Shown here one piece after another: positions 34,806-43,884 of a stretch of 64,000 bases of DNA (position 1 is its first letter; each line of letters begins with the position of its first letter). Below the pieces are notes generated by a model, which saw only the letters and a program-made list of their open reading frames with translations, was not told the DNA's origin and did no database searches. This stretch comes from Salsuginibacillus kocurii DSM 18087 (lineage in GTDB: Bacteria; Bacillota; Bacilli; Bacillales; Marinococcaceae). The position numbers and the translations under genes are program-made. The stretch spans positions 104,485 through 168,484 of the forward strand of contig NZ_KB898630.1 of the NCBI RefSeq assembly GCF_000377705.1, read 5' to 3'.

Positions 34806-36476
34806 TCATATTGTTTCTTGGTTTACCTTCATGGGTTCATGTGGTGTGGCTTGGCGGATTTCTTTGTCCAAGATTGTTTTTTCAAATTGGAGACGCTCAT
34901 CCTCCCACTCTAGTAAATAAGCCATAAATTGCAGCAACTCTTCTTTTTTTCCTTTTAGAGATGGAAGGTCAAACAAAAGCCAACTTGTTCTTCGACTGCA
35001 AATATCCAATATGGAGAGAGCCATTTCCTGTTCAACTGCATAAGCAACTTGTCCGACTTCTATTTTAGTCAACCCTTTCGCTACTTCGAGAGCAGCATAC
35101 CTGTCAATTGCTTGGAACACGTGAACGGCATTTGAGCCATAAAACTTGAGAACAAACGTTGCTTCCTCTTTTGTCAGCCCATACCTTTCACCGGTTGAAA
35201 CGTTATCCTCAATATACGCTTCAAACTGAGTTGAACCTCCAACTTCCCCACCCGACAATTGGATATCTTTCGTAGGGCATGGGGCATGCAAATTCATTTT
35301 ATGGGTAACTTGATTTACAACACGTTCCGCCATTTTACGGTAGCCAGTTAATTTTCCGCCAGCAATAGAAAGAAGCCCTGAGCTTGACTCGAATACTTCA
35401 TCTTTTCGAGAGATCTCTGAAGCTTCTTTCCCTTCTTCATATATTAATGGCCGCAGCCCTGCCCAGGTAGACTCCACATCAGTTGTCTGTATATTAAGAT
35501 CAGGAAACATCGCGCGGGTGGCATCTACCAAATATTCTACATCCGTTTCCGTTGCCTTTGGGTTAGCCAGCTCCCCATGATAAACCGTCTCTGTAGTACC
35601 TACATAGGTTTTTCCATTTCGAGGGATAGCAAAAATCATCCGTCCATCAGGCACATCAAAATAAACTGCTTGTTCTAATGGAAATTGTTTATGTGAAAAA
35701 ACGAGGTGAACGCCCTTTGTTAAATGAAGCTGTTTCCCTTTATTGGACCCATCTTTTTCCCGTATCTGATCGACCCAGGGACCAGCCGCATTAATTACAT
35801 GACGCGCAGAAATAGAGTACGTTTCCCCACTTACCTGGTCTTGCACGTAAGCTCCTCTAACTTTCTCGTTTTTATAAATAAGATCTGTTACTTTAGCGTA
35901 ATTTACTGGGACAGCTCCTAATTGAGCCGCTTTTTTTACTGTTTCAATGGTGAGCCTGGCGTCATCGGTCCGGTATTCAACATAAACGCCGCTTCCTTTT
36001 AACCCTTCTGTTCGTATCAGTGATTCTTTTTCTATAGTACGTGCACGGTTTAACATATAGCGGCGCTCCGCTTTTTTTACCTTTGCCAATGTATCGTATA
36101 CTTTTAAACCCACTGAAGTGGAAGCCCGACTAAAATTTCCGTTTTCCATCAACGGAAGCATCATCCATTCGGGGTTCGTTACATGGGGAGCATTTTCATA
36201 TACGATCGCTCGTTCACGCCCGACTTCTGCTACAAGCTTCAATTCCAGTTGTTTCAAATACCGAAGACCTCCATGCACCAATTTCGTGGATCGACTGGAC
36301 GTACCGGCTGCAAAGTCTTGCATTTCTACCAGCCCCGTAGTAAGTCCCCTAGCCGAAGCATCAAGGGCTACACCAGCTCCGGTAATACCTCCTCCAATAA
36401 CAAGAAGGTCAAGATCATGGTGCTCAAGCGAAGCTAAACGATCTTTACGACTATGTGCTGATAATGGTTCGTTCAT
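34806..36476 (-). CDS. glpD: aerobic glycerol-3-phosphate dehydrogenase
   Basis: A membrane-associated FAD enzyme of 556 residues that oxidises glycerol 3-phosphate to dihydroxyacetone phosphate and reduces quinone. It has the FAD-binding DLLVIGGGITGAGVALDA (about residues 21-38), TSSRSTKLVHGGLRYL, VINAAGPWVD, SIAGGKLTGYRKMAE and the C-terminal helical domain. The ATG at 36476 is chosen because GGAG lies about 6 nt upstream; the ORF's first ATG (36488) sits too near a purine run. It is not accompanied by glpF or glpK here. A repeat remnant lies in its upstream region. Confidence 0.95.
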   Translation of the reverse strand: MNEPLSAHSRKDRLASLEHHDLDLLVIGGGITGAGVALDASARGLTTGLVEMQDFAAGTSSRSTKLVHGGLRYLKQLELKLVAEVGRERAIVYENAPHVTNPEWMMLPLMENGNFSRASTSVGLKVYDTLAKVKKAERRYMLNRARTIEKESLIRTEGLKGSGVYVEYRTDDARLTIETVKKAAQLGAVPVNYAKVTDLIYKNEKVRGAYVQDQVSGETYSISARHVINAAGPWVDQIREKDGSNKGKQLHLTKGVHLVFSHKQFPLEQAVYFDVPDGRMIFAIPRNGKTYVGTTETVYHGELANPKATETDVEYLVDATRAMFPDLNIQTTDVESTWAGLRPLIYEEGKEASEISRKDEVFESSSGLLSIAGGKLTGYRKMAERVVNQVTHKMNLHAPCPTKDIQLSGGEVGGSTQFEAYIEDNVSTGERYGLTKEEATFVLKFYGSNAVHVFQAIDRYAALEVAKGLTKIEVGQVAYAVEQEMALSILDICSRRTSWLLFDLPSLKGKKEELLQFMAYLLEWEDERLQFEKTILDKEIRQATPHEPMKVNQETI

Positions 36477-36569
36477 AAGAAGCTCCATCCTTTCCTACAC
36501 TCTAACCTGTTCTCGTTAACTTTCTCCTTCTAACAAAAGTTTCATAGATGCTGTAGTGAATGGCTTAGT

Positions 36570-36612
36570 AGTGATTGAAGCGAAAATTAACAACCACGTT
36601 TAACAGAACCTA
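36570..36612 (-). repeat. remnant of MITE-like element end
   Basis: On the minus strand AGGTTCTGTTAAACGTGGTTGTTAATTTTCGCTTC (first 20 bases shown here: AGGTTCTGTTAAACGTGGTT) resembles both ends of the 27301-27528 element. No second end is visible nearby, so this looks like a truncated copy in the glpD leader. Confidence 0.45.
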
Positions 36613-36831
36613 ATCAAAAAGTGGGCCTCATTAATGATATGTTGAACATCATGCTTAATAGGTTTAAACTCATAGTACTTATTTCCTTTTTATATAGTAT
36701 TTCTTATTTTTATTAATTCTTTCGACTCCCTATATGATAAAATATAAAACAACAGAAATGAGAAATAAGTTTCAGTTATATGGACTTTACACTAGAAATA
36801 TCTTAACCAAATGAATGCAGGAGGAAATAAG

Positions 36832-37227
36832 ATGTCATCAACTAACCTATCAGTTGTTGTATGCGATGATTCGCTGTTAATACGAAAAAAAACCACTGCC
36901 ATGCTTAAAGAGTTAGGATATGAAAACATCCGTGAAGCGACAAATGGCCATGAAGCTGTAGCTCTTTTTAAAGATGAAACACCCGATGTCCTGCTTCTAG
37001 ACATAGTAATGCCTGACTTGGACGGTCTTCAAGCACTAAAGAAAATAAAAGACTCTTTAAGTAACACATTCGTAATCATGGTTTCCTCAGCAGGAACTCA
37101 ATCTCACATAAAACAATCGATCCAGCTTGGGGCTTGTGATTTCATTCAAAAACCAATTACTACAGAAGCTCTGCAAAGAGTTTTAGATAAAATCACGAAC
37201 GAAACAGGTGAAAACTCTCATGTTTAG
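36832..37227 (+). CDS. CheY-like single-domain response regulator
   Basis: A 131-residue stand-alone receiver domain. Acidic pocket residues D12 and D13, phosphoacceptor D57 in LLLDIVMPDLDGL, the Ser in MVSSAGTQ and the Lys in FIQKPIT complete the canonical set. No output domain is present. GGAGGAAATAAG precedes the ATG at 36832; the ORF opens seven codons earlier. Its stop overlaps the start of a CheX-like gene, so the two are translationally coupled. It may be CheY for motility, but the usual che genes are absent here, which points to a separate pathway. Confidence 0.88.
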   Translation: MSSTNLSVVVCDDSLLIRKKTTAMLKELGYENIREATNGHEAVALFKDETPDVLLLDIVMPDLDGLQALKKIKDSLSNTFVIMVSSAGTQSHIKQSIQLGACDFIQKPITTEALQRVLDKITNETGENSHV

Positions 37228-38116
37228 TCAATATTTCGGCAATTATTTATTAAACCACAGCTATGTCTCTCCGGATGAGTTAGACTATGTCATGAACCTT
37301 CAAAAAGATGTGGGTCTTAAATTAGGTGTTCTTTCTATAAACCATGGATATATGTCCGCAACTGAAGTGCAAACTGTCCATGACTTGCAGCGTCAACAGG
37401 ATAAACAGTTCGGAGAATTAGCTGTGGAAAAAGGATTCTTAACTAGGCAACAATTAACAGAATTGCTGAGTAGTCAAAAATCAGAACACTTACTGTTAGG
37501 ACAAATGCTTGTCGAAGAAAATATTATGACACTGACTGACTTTTCTCGTGCTGTAGAAAACTATAAACATGAGCATCACCTATCTGATGAAGAATTCTTA
37601 TCCCTACAGAATAATGATATTGATGTAACCATTGAGAAAATGCTTCTATTACACGAGGTCAACGATAAAGGAACGCTGCAAGATTACCTTTCGCTCTTTG
37701 CCAGGAATATGATTCGATTTACAGAGCCGCATATTCGTTTAGAAGCTGGAGAGGAACCTTCACGCCCACAGGAATGGACAGTCATGCAGGAAATAAGTGG
37801 GGAAAAACACCTGTATACCGCCTTGCGCATGGATGAGCCTACTTTTTTAAAGTTAGCCTCTCAATATGCAGGTGAATATATCGATGAAGCAGACGAGTTT
37901 GCTCAAGCTTCAGTAAGTGAACTCTTAAACCTTCATAATGGCCTGTTTCTCGTCAACATGTCCAACAAAGGGATGGAACTCGAGATCACCCCTCAGAACA
38001 TCTATTACAATAAAACACTGCATGGGGCGGAATTACATCATACCGTGTCTGTTCATTTCCCATACGGAGAATGCCAACTCATATTTTCAGAAAACCCCCT
38101 TCACATTCAAGGATGA
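37220..38116 (+). CDS. CheX-like phosphatase with N-terminal MshEN-like repeats
   Basis: A 298-residue protein. The C-terminal part (about residues 190-290) resembles CheX/CheC phosphatase domains and contains the ExxN motif in SVSELLNLHNGLFLVNMS, which in CheX removes phosphate from CheY. The N-terminal 130 residues contain repeated units such as FGELAVEKGFLTRQQLTELL and LLGQMLVEENIMTLTDFSR, which resemble the MshEN (GspE N-terminal) modules that in some proteins bind c-di-GMP. The ATG at 37220 lies 8 nt inside the CheY-like gene, with AGGTGA upstream. Probable job: dephosphorylate the partner response regulator under an extra input. Domain calls are from visual pattern only. Confidence 0.65.
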   Translation: MFSQYFGNYLLNHSYVSPDELDYVMNLQKDVGLKLGVLSINHGYMSATEVQTVHDLQRQQDKQFGELAVEKGFLTRQQLTELLSSQKSEHLLLGQMLVEENIMTLTDFSRAVENYKHEHHLSDEEFLSLQNNDIDVTIEKMLLLHEVNDKGTLQDYLSLFARNMIRFTEPHIRLEAGEEPSRPQEWTVMQEISGEKHLYTALRMDEPTFLKLASQYAGEYIDEADEFAQASVSELLNLHNGLFLVNMSNKGMELEITPQNIYYNKTLHGAELHHTVSVHFPYGECQLIFSENPLHIQG

Positions 38117-38123
38117 GAGGCTT

Positions 38124-38342
38124 GTCCCATAAGTTAGTTTTCAGCAAAAGTGTTTGGAAGACGTGCGCCATCGGCTTCACTACCTTTGATAGCACCATGA
38201 CTTCTTAAGCCGCGAGCGGCGGTTAAGCTTCCTCAAGAGCAAAACTGCCACTGCGGGGACTTCATCCTGTCGCTTTGCCGACACGACTAACACTTGTTCG
38301 GCTGCTGACTACCGCTCATAGCCTAAACTAACCTTTAGGGAC
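38124..38342. repeat. intergenic element with inverted ends
   Basis: GTCCCATAAGTTAGTTT at 38124 and AAACTAACCTTTAGGGAC at 38325-38342 are imperfect inverted repeats enclosing about 180 bases with no convincing coding frame. GGTTAGTTTAG also occurs at about 46139. It looks like a short non-autonomous element, possibly mobile at one time. Confidence 0.5.
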
Positions 38343-38581
38343 ACCTTCTCCTCTTATTAAGTGATTAAGTGCTGCCTTATACGAAAAGCATAACTGAGTA
38401 TTCCTGACGAACTAACGATGACCTGTACAAAACGTTTATGGTGGTTACAGTTAAGCCCCTCTGTAGATTCTTCAGCTTCTCAGCCATTTACGGCAGTGCT
38501 TGTAATGATAATACGCTGCAGGGTCCATACCTTAATAGCGCAGAATTCCAGCCGACCCTCATGCTGCCTGAGACGCTCTGT

Positions 38582-38800
38582 TTATTTGTTTTTGTTTTCG
38601 TCTTTTTTCTTTCGCCCAAACAAAAAGTAAGCAATTGGTCCAAGCAAATTAACAAACAGAATTACAACACTCCACATCCAGCGTGGTCCATTGGGAGTCG
38701 GCTGCCTAAAGAGGTCAATCAAAGCAATGATAATTAGTAAAGTGTTTATCACCACCACCGGCAGTAACAAAGCCCAATTTTGAGTAACTTGATCAATCAT
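38582..38800 (-). CDS. PLDc_N-domain small membrane protein
   Basis: A 72-residue protein with two membrane helices (about residues 9-31 and 44-64) and the family signature PRWMWSVVILFVNLLGPIAY followed by FLFGRKKK. This PLDc_N domain occurs at the N-terminus of cardiolipin synthases and as stand-alone proteins such as YxlE, which in B. subtilis regulates sigma-Y. The ATG at 38800 has GGAGGGG upstream; the frame opens five codons earlier. It follows a phospholipase D-family gene on the same strand. Confidence 0.8.
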   Translation of the reverse strand: MIDQVTQNWALLLPVVVINTLLIIIALIDLFRQPTPNGPRWMWSVVILFVNLLGPIAYFLFGRKKKDENKNK

Positions 38801-38865
38801 CGCACCCCTCCTCACATCTCTCGTCTTCCTTTTTATTCCCTATTGGCGTAAAGTTTACACTTCTC

Positions 38866-40281
38866 TTAAAACGTTGATAAGCCGCTTTTCTCTTGTAAGT
38901 AACTAAGAAGTCGCTGCCACTTTGCAGGCGGGCGCAAAGCTTCATAAGGAAGCGTATAGCGTCCATCATCATTATTCCATAAGCGTGCAAAATAATTATC
39001 CATATCTATAAACACCTGTTCTTCGCGCTTGCCCGATATATACACGTCTAATTCCAAGTTCAAGTTATCCAAGTTTCGTCGGGTGAAATTAGCAGATCCT
39101 CCTAGTGCGGCAACCCTATTTCCGTGGTCAAAATAAGCTAGTTTCGCATGATATTGTTCACCAGCTGTAACATACCATTTAATTTGAATGCCGGGCGCTA
39201 GACTATGTAAATCATAAGCAGCAACGCGATTTGGGATACCACCTTTCCGCTTGCCGAACGCCTCTTCATTCATATCAAGAATTAAACGTATTTCTGCTCC
39301 CCGCCTGGCTGCTCTTTTCAGCTCTTCAATTACCATTTGCTCTGATAAATAGAAAGCACCAACCCAAATCAAACTTCCCTTCGCTGCAGCCCTTATTTCT
39401 TTTAATAATGTTCGTTTTATTGCTTTTTCAGTAACTATTTTTGCCTGGACAGCTACGTTTTTCTTTTTCTCTTCAGTCAACGGTTTCTCCACAGAGAGCC
39501 AAGACAGATCGCTTCCACTCATCTTTGCGACCGCTTGTTCTGCTTTAAGTAAGTCTTTAATGATGATTCCTTTCACGTGAAAGCCGATGTTTGAATGAAA
39601 AGCACTAGCATCATGAGGATTCGCCGAACTAATAACCCCAGCTTGTTCATTTATTACAACTTTCCGGTGATTTGCCTTAAACAATAACAATTCTCCCCAT
39701 GAACGCAAAGCCATTCTTGAGTCATCAAAAGACAACGGGTTCGGTAAAAAATATCGGTTAAACATGGGCAAATGCTTTAAAACACCACTGAAAAAAGGGG
39801 CATATAGAGCGTTTGAATCACGCAATTGAGAGACATCTGATAATATAACTTGAATCCCTGCTTTAGTAAGCTCAGAAAAATAAGGGGATTCCACCGAACC
39901 ATAGGCTGTATTAATCCGATCAGAAATAACGATAATCGGCATCCTAGGATAGTTTTTCTTTTTTTGGACTAAGCGCCTTGTCAGCTGTTCAGCTACAGAT
40001 GGAAACAAACGAGTATTATCGTGCCAATCGTTATACAAAAACATATCAATAAGTATAAATTGTTGAGCTCGTTCAATTTCCATCTCAATCTTTTGCATAA
40101 TTTGTTGTTCTTGTAACCGTTCACCACGCCGTCCGTATGTTACATCCTGTAAAAAGTTAACTTCGCTATCCGAACGTACTATACTAGTAAAATTAAGACC
40201 CCGCGGTAGCGGTTTAAACCTGTGAAATAAGATTGCTAGCGAATATATACTGCATATAAGCAGTAAAAGCCTTTTTATCAT
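38866..40281 (-). CDS. phospholipase D/cardiolipin synthase-like protein
   Basis: A 471-residue protein with an N-terminal signal anchor (about residues 1-18) and two HKD-type motifs, NHRKVVINEQAGVISSANPH near residue 210 and YHAKLAYFDHGNRVAALGG near residue 390. The first motif has the His-Lys pair but lacks an Asp at the usual spacing; the second has HxKxxxxD. Such proteins act as phosphatidyl-transferases or nucleases. Without an N-terminal PLDc_N domain it is not a standard cardiolipin synthase, although a stand-alone PLDc_N gene follows. The substrate cannot be told. Confidence 0.8.
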   Translation of the reverse strand: MIKRLLLLICSIYSLAILFHRFKPLPRGLNFTSIVRSDSEVNFLQDVTYGRRGERLQEQQIMQKIEMEIERAQQFILIDMFLYNDWHDNTRLFPSVAEQLTRRLVQKKKNYPRMPIIVISDRINTAYGSVESPYFSELTKAGIQVILSDVSQLRDSNALYAPFFSGVLKHLPMFNRYFLPNPLSFDDSRMALRSWGELLLFKANHRKVVINEQAGVISSANPHDASAFHSNIGFHVKGIIIKDLLKAEQAVAKMSGSDLSWLSVEKPLTEEKKKNVAVQAKIVTEKAIKRTLLKEIRAAAKGSLIWVGAFYLSEQMVIEELKRAARRGAEIRLILDMNEEAFGKRKGGIPNRVAAYDLHSLAPGIQIKWYVTAGEQYHAKLAYFDHGNRVAALGGSANFTRRNLDNLNLELDVYISGKREEQVFIDMDNYFARLWNNDDGRYTLPYEALRPPAKWQRLLSYLQEKSGLSTF

Positions 40282-40413
40282 AGGCAGTCCCTTCTCCTCT
40301 CCACGCCGGCCTTACCGACGGTTATTGCTTATCTTATCTTTTATTTTACTTTTCCCCTCCTTTTCATGATATAATCCTCTCAACATTTTAAGTACATAAA
40401 GGAGGTTCTTTCA

Positions 40414-40944
40414 TTGGGTTCAGCCAAGGAAAAAGCAACATTTGCCGGGGGCTGTTTTTGGTGCATGGTTCAGCCGTTTGAAGAAATGGAGGGAATCCTA
40501 AACGTAGTATCCGGTTATACCGGTGGCACCACTGTTAATCCCACTTATGAAGAAGTTAAAACCGGGACCTCAGGTCATTATGAAGCCGTTCAAATCACCT
40601 ATGACCCAGAACGCTTTTCTTACGAGCAGTTGTTAAACCTGTACTGGCCGCAAATTGACCCTACCGACGACGGCGGCCAATTTCATGATCGCGGCCCGCA
40701 ATATCGGACAGCGATCTTCTATCATAGCGAAGAACAGAAAAACCTGGCTCTTAAAGCAAAGACAGATATTGAACAAGAAGGACGGTTTAAAAAGCCGATT
40801 GTAACAGAAATCCTTCCTGCTTCTCGTTTTTATGAAGCAGAAGAAGAACATCAGCAATTTTATAAAAAACAGCCAAATGAATATAAAGCTGACCGAAAAG
40901 CTTCAGGCCGCGACCAATTTATCAGTACGCACTGGCAGGACTAA
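40414..40944 (+). CDS. msrA: peptide methionine sulfoxide reductase MsrA
   Basis: A 176-residue enzyme that reduces the S-diastereomer of methionine sulfoxide in proteins, repairing oxidative damage. The catalytic Cys14 is in FAGGCFWC, followed by VVSGYTGG, YEAVQITYDP, and QFHDRGPQYRTAIFYHS. It uses a TTG start at 40414, with AGGAGGT 7-8 nt upstream. It lacks a fused MsrB domain. The gene is divergent from the PLD-like gene and is followed at 50 nt by a tRNA. Confidence 0.95.
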   Translation: MGSAKEKATFAGGCFWCMVQPFEEMEGILNVVSGYTGGTTVNPTYEEVKTGTSGHYEAVQITYDPERFSYEQLLNLYWPQIDPTDDGGQFHDRGPQYRTAIFYHSEEQKNLALKAKTDIEQEGRFKKPIVTEILPASRFYEAEEEHQQFYKKQPNEYKADRKASGRDQFISTHWQD

Positions 40945-40994
40945 ACGGTTGCTTAGTCCCGCTTCTTATATTACTATATTATATAGATAAGAAG

Positions 40995-41071
40995 CGGGAT
41001 GTAGCTCAGCTTGGTAGAGCACAGGCATGGGGTGCCTGGGGTCGCAGGTTCAACTCCTGTCATCCCGACCA
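40995..41071 (+). tRNA. tRNA-Pro (GGG)
   Basis: A 77-nt cloverleaf with acceptor CGGGATG/CATCCCG, D-arm GCTCAGCTTGGTAGAGC, anticodon arm CAGGC-ATGGGGT-GCCTG and T-arm GCAGGTTCAACTCCTGT, with encoded CCA. The anticodon at positions 34-36 reads GGG. It is a lone tRNA gene with its own terminator. Confidence 0.93.
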
Positions 41072-41110
41072 ATCCTTATGAGCACTTCTTGGACTACATA
41101 CACCCTTAAT

Positions 41111-41150
41111 AAACGGGAAGGACAACCCACTGGGTCGTCCTTCCCGTTTT
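41111..41150 (+). terminator. terminator downstream of tRNA-Pro
   Basis: AACGGGAAGGAC pairs perfectly with GTCCTTCCCGTT, followed by TTTTATT. Confidence 0.88.
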
Positions 41151-41261
41151 TATTTATTGCTTTTTATTTCATACGTTTAGTGCATACATACTTTCTAGCG
41201 GAGAAAATATGGCCTATCGTACAAAGTTTTATAGCAGCTCACAGCTTTCTAATAACATGTG

Positions 41262-41774
41262 TCAGGTAAAGAAACGCATTAACCCTTCTATTCCATAAAA
41301 CGAAGCCACCGTCATCAAAATCGTCCAGATCAGTAAGCTGACATTCATCCAAATTATAATTTTCCTGCGATTGGACTCTAACGCTAAAGCAAATATCGTA
41401 GCCAGGTGAATGCCTGTGATCCCTGGGCCACTAATGGCAAGCCCGGGAAGACCGTATTTCTGAAAAATTCGTTGAACTTTCTCCCGGTTCTTTTGTTTTT
41501 TCTGGCGTTTTGCTGTCTGGTCTTGACTTTGTTTTCGTTCTGTTCGTTTCTGCCATTTCAACTGCACACGTTCATACCAGCTCGACTGTTGCACACGATG
41601 CATAAAAGCGACAATCAAAAAGACAGGCAGAGCATTTCCTACAAAAGCTGTCAATCCAACAAAAAATGGATCCAATCCTGCCCCTATTCCAATTGGAATG
41701 ACGACGAGCAGCTCTATCCAAGGCGTCGCTGCCATTAAAAATACACTTATATACCAACCGAATACTTCCATCAT
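41262..41774 (-). CDS. small multidrug exporter family membrane protein
   Basis: A 170-residue membrane protein with helices at about residues 5-30, 35-58 and two at the C-terminus, separated by a highly basic Gln/Lys-rich loop (RTERKQSQDQTAKRQKKQKN). The N-terminal AATPWIELLVVIPIGIGAGL and GLPGLAISGPGITGIHLAT match the Sm_multidrug_ex family. It lies 14 nt downstream of a TetR-type regulator, in the arrangement typical of drug-responsive efflux operons. Its actual substrate is unknown. Confidence 0.8.
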   Translation of the reverse strand: MMEVFGWYISVFLMAATPWIELLVVIPIGIGAGLDPFFVGLTAFVGNALPVFLIVAFMHRVQQSSWYERVQLKWQKRTERKQSQDQTAKRQKKQKNREKVQRIFQKYGLPGLAISGPGITGIHLATIFALALESNRRKIIIWMNVSLLIWTILMTVASFYGIEGLMRFFT

Positions 41775-41788
41775 CTTGATTCACCTGC

Positions 41789-42370
41789 CTACTGAGCAGC
41801 TTGAATACTGTGCCAAAACACACGCCAAGCAGCTTCCGCCTTTCTCTCAACCGTTTCTTTTTGATAGATAAACATTTCCGTCGTGATGCCATCCATCATA
41901 ACGTAAAAAGCTTGTAAATACTGGTCAATATCTCCAGCTCGTATGAATTGCTCGCTTACACCTTTTGCAAACAACGAACGAAAAATCTCGTCTGTCTTAC
42001 CTTCAAATGCTGCAAAACGAGCATTGATCTCCGCTTTTAATTGAAGGGGAGGAAACATAAGAACACGAATATACAAACGCCCGAAGTGATCTCCACTTAA
42101 AAATACACAGGTGGCAAGTAACGCTTCTTTTAATTGTCTTTCTATACCAAGTCCTTCAGCTTCTTTCAAACAGCGGTTAACATGAGAGACATAAGCTGCA
42201 AATACATCATCTACTACTGCAAGAAAAACATCTTCCTTGCTGGCAAAATGGTTATATAAAGATGGCTTTTTGATTCCGACTCCTTCAGCAATGTCCTTTA
42301 AACTCGTTCCTTCATATCCATGCTGAGCAAAATGAGTTAAAGCTACCTGCTTAATCCCTGAACTGGTCAC
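41789..42370 (-). CDS. TetR-family transcriptional regulator
   Basis: A 193-residue regulator with an N-terminal helix-turn-helix (GYEGTSLKDIAEGVGIKKPSLYNHFASKEDVF; the core reads SLKDIAEGVGIKKPSLYNHF) and a C-terminal ligand domain ending with helices around residues 150-190. I chose a GTG start at 42370, preceded by AGGAGGTG; the ORF opens ten codons upstream. A palindrome CTAACAAACGTTAG lies just before the gene and is the probable operator, giving autoregulation and control of the co-transcribed exporter gene. Confidence 0.88.
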   Translation of the reverse strand: MTSSGIKQVALTHFAQHGYEGTSLKDIAEGVGIKKPSLYNHFASKEDVFLAVVDDVFAAYVSHVNRCLKEAEGLGIERQLKEALLATCVFLSGDHFGRLYIRVLMFPPLQLKAEINARFAAFEGKTDEIFRSLFAKGVSEQFIRAGDIDQYLQAFYVMMDGITTEMFIYQKETVERKAEAAWRVFWHSIQAAQ

Positions 42371-42406
42371 AGTAGAGCACCTCCTGACAGTTATCCACAA
42401 ATAAAA

Positions 42407-42420
42407 CTAACAAACGTTAG
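42407..42420. promoter_or_regulatory. candidate TetR operator
   Basis: CTAAC-AAAC-GTTAG is a perfect 5-bp inverted repeat within 40-50 bases upstream of the TetR-type gene, of the kind (CTAACGTTTGTTAG) often bound by TetR regulators of efflux genes. Confidence 0.6.
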
Positions 42421-42608
42421 CCAATTTACCGCAGATTTTCATTTGTGTCAATCTTTTTTTATGTATGAACGTATAATGATACTGCTGTCATCAACCTCTG
42501 CTGGTATGAAGATTGCTAGTCTCCTCGGTTACAGATTGAGGTTGAGTATTAATTATATGACCCAAGCTTCATCCCGCCCTTTTCTCACCAATTTATCACC
42601 ATATAAAA

Positions 42609-42636
42609 GCTTACCCCATATGATTTAGGGGTAAGC
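42609..42636 (-). terminator. terminator downstream of yhbH
   Basis: GCTTACCCC and GGGGTAAGC form a perfect 9-bp stem around a 10-base loop; on the minus strand TTTTATAT follows. It lies 100 nt after the yhbH stop codon. Confidence 0.65.
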
Positions 42637-42735
42637 CAAATGTAGAATTGCTTTCCATTTACCAACTGATTCCTTCCCTACCTAGACGAAATAAGCCAGG
42701 TGCTGTCAAGCTTACTATATATTCCTCAATGCTGG

Positions 42736-43884
42736 TTAATTTACTTGTTTTTGAAAAAAAGCTGTCAGGGCATGAAATACATCTTTATTTTCCCGCAAAA
42801 TATAAGAACGGATTTGCGGAATGTCCAATGACTGATACACACTCATTAACGTACTGTGCTTATTGTGAACATTCACTTCTGCATACCCCATCATTTGTGA
42901 TTTTTGCGCTATTTGTTCAATGAGGGGAACGCACGTCTTGTTATCTGAGAGCAAATTATCTCCATCAGAAAAGTGAAATGGATAAATGTTATATTGCGAA
43001 GGTGAGAATTCAGTTTGAATAACTTCTAAGGCCTTACGATATGCCGATGAACAGATCGTTCCTCCACTTTCTCCTTTAGAAAAGAACGAGTCTTCATCCA
43101 CTACTTTCGCTTCTGTGTGGTGCGCAATAAATACTACTTCTACTTGTTCATACTGAGTCCGCAGAAACCGCATCATCCAGAAAAAGAAGCTGCGTGCCAT
43201 AAACTTTTCAAAGCGGCCCATTGAACCAGAAGTATCCATCATCGCAATAATTACCGCTTTTGATTCCGGAGTTTGGACATCCTCCCACGTCTTAAACCTT
43301 AAATCTTCTGGATAAATAGGATGAAGGCTGGTTTTTCCTTTCATGGCATTTCGTTTGATCGCCTCAGTTATCGTCCTTCGCTTGTCGACATTGCCAAATA
43401 ACCCTTGTTTACGCACATCCTTAAACTCGATGTCTGTGACTTCCAATTGATCTTGTTGTTTTGGTACGAGGTTTGGCAGTTCCATTTGTTCAAACATTAA
43501 TTGTTCAAGTTCAGCGATATCAATTTCAGCTTCGTAGTGGTCTTCTCCTTTCTGATCTCCTGCGCGTCCTTTTTCTCCGCCTTTACCTGGTGTTTGCCCA
43601 ATCACATCTCCTACTTCTGTATCGCCATCCCCTTGCCCAACATGAGAAGATTTCTCATCATTGTAACGAAATTTGTACTCGTCAAGAGAACGAATCGGCA
43701 CCCGTACCTTCTTCCCTTTACGTCCAGACAAAATCAACTGCTCTTCTGTGACAATATCAGGTAAATTCTTTCGAACAGCTTCCTTTACTCTTTCTTGATG
43801 ACGCCTTTGATCTTGATACCCTTTTCGGTGCAGAGACCAATCTTCACGAGAGACAATAAACCCTCTTTGCTCCTCTTCGTTCAT
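42736..43884 (-). CDS. yhbH: YhbH, sporulation protein (UPF0229/DUF444)
   Basis: A 382-residue cytoplasmic protein with a C-terminal von Willebrand A-like domain whose MIDAS motif DTSGSMG sits in [19 protein letters not shown]. The N-terminal half is charged and low-complexity ([20 protein letters not shown]). It belongs with the PrkA kinase and SpoVR in a set conserved across bacteria (YeaG-YeaH-YcgB in E. coli). The ATG at 43884 has GGGAGGATAT upstream; the frame opens ten codons earlier. It is a predicted PrkA partner in sporulation or starvation (established for family co-occurrence, mechanism not settled). Confidence 0.93.
   Translation of the reverse strand: MNEEEQRGFIVSREDWSLHRKGYQDQRRHQERVKEAVRKNLPDIVTEEQLILSGRKGKKVRVPIRSLDEYKFRYNDEKSSHVGQGDGDTEVGDVIGQTPGKGGEKGRAGDQKGEDHYEAEIDIAELEQLMFEQMELPNLVPKQQDQLEVTDIEFKDVRKQGLFGNVDKRRTITEAIKRNAMKGKTSLHPIYPEDLRFKTWEDVQTPESKAVIIAMMDTSGSMGRFEKFMARSFFFWMMRFLRTQYEQVEVVFIAHHTEAKVVDEDSFFSKGESGGTICSSAYRKALEVIQTEFSPSQYNIYPFHFSDGDNLLSDNKTCVPLIEQIAQKSQMMGYAEVNVHNKHSTLMSVYQSLDIPQIRSYILRENKDVFHALTAFFQKQVN

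Noticed and set aside
36670..36790. Possible sigma-D (motility) promoter before the CheY-like gene
   Set aside because: No TAAA-N15-GCCGATAT-like pair was found; the AT-rich stretch gives only weak hexamers.
38418..38737. Plus-strand frames of 70-99 codons upstream of the PLDc_N gene
   Set aside because: They run antisense through the PLDc_N gene and start within an unremarkable intergenic region without translation signals.
43461..43764. Two overlapping plus-strand frames of 87-96 codons opposite yhbH
   Set aside because: Both lie antisense to a conserved gene, overlap each other and have no start signals.
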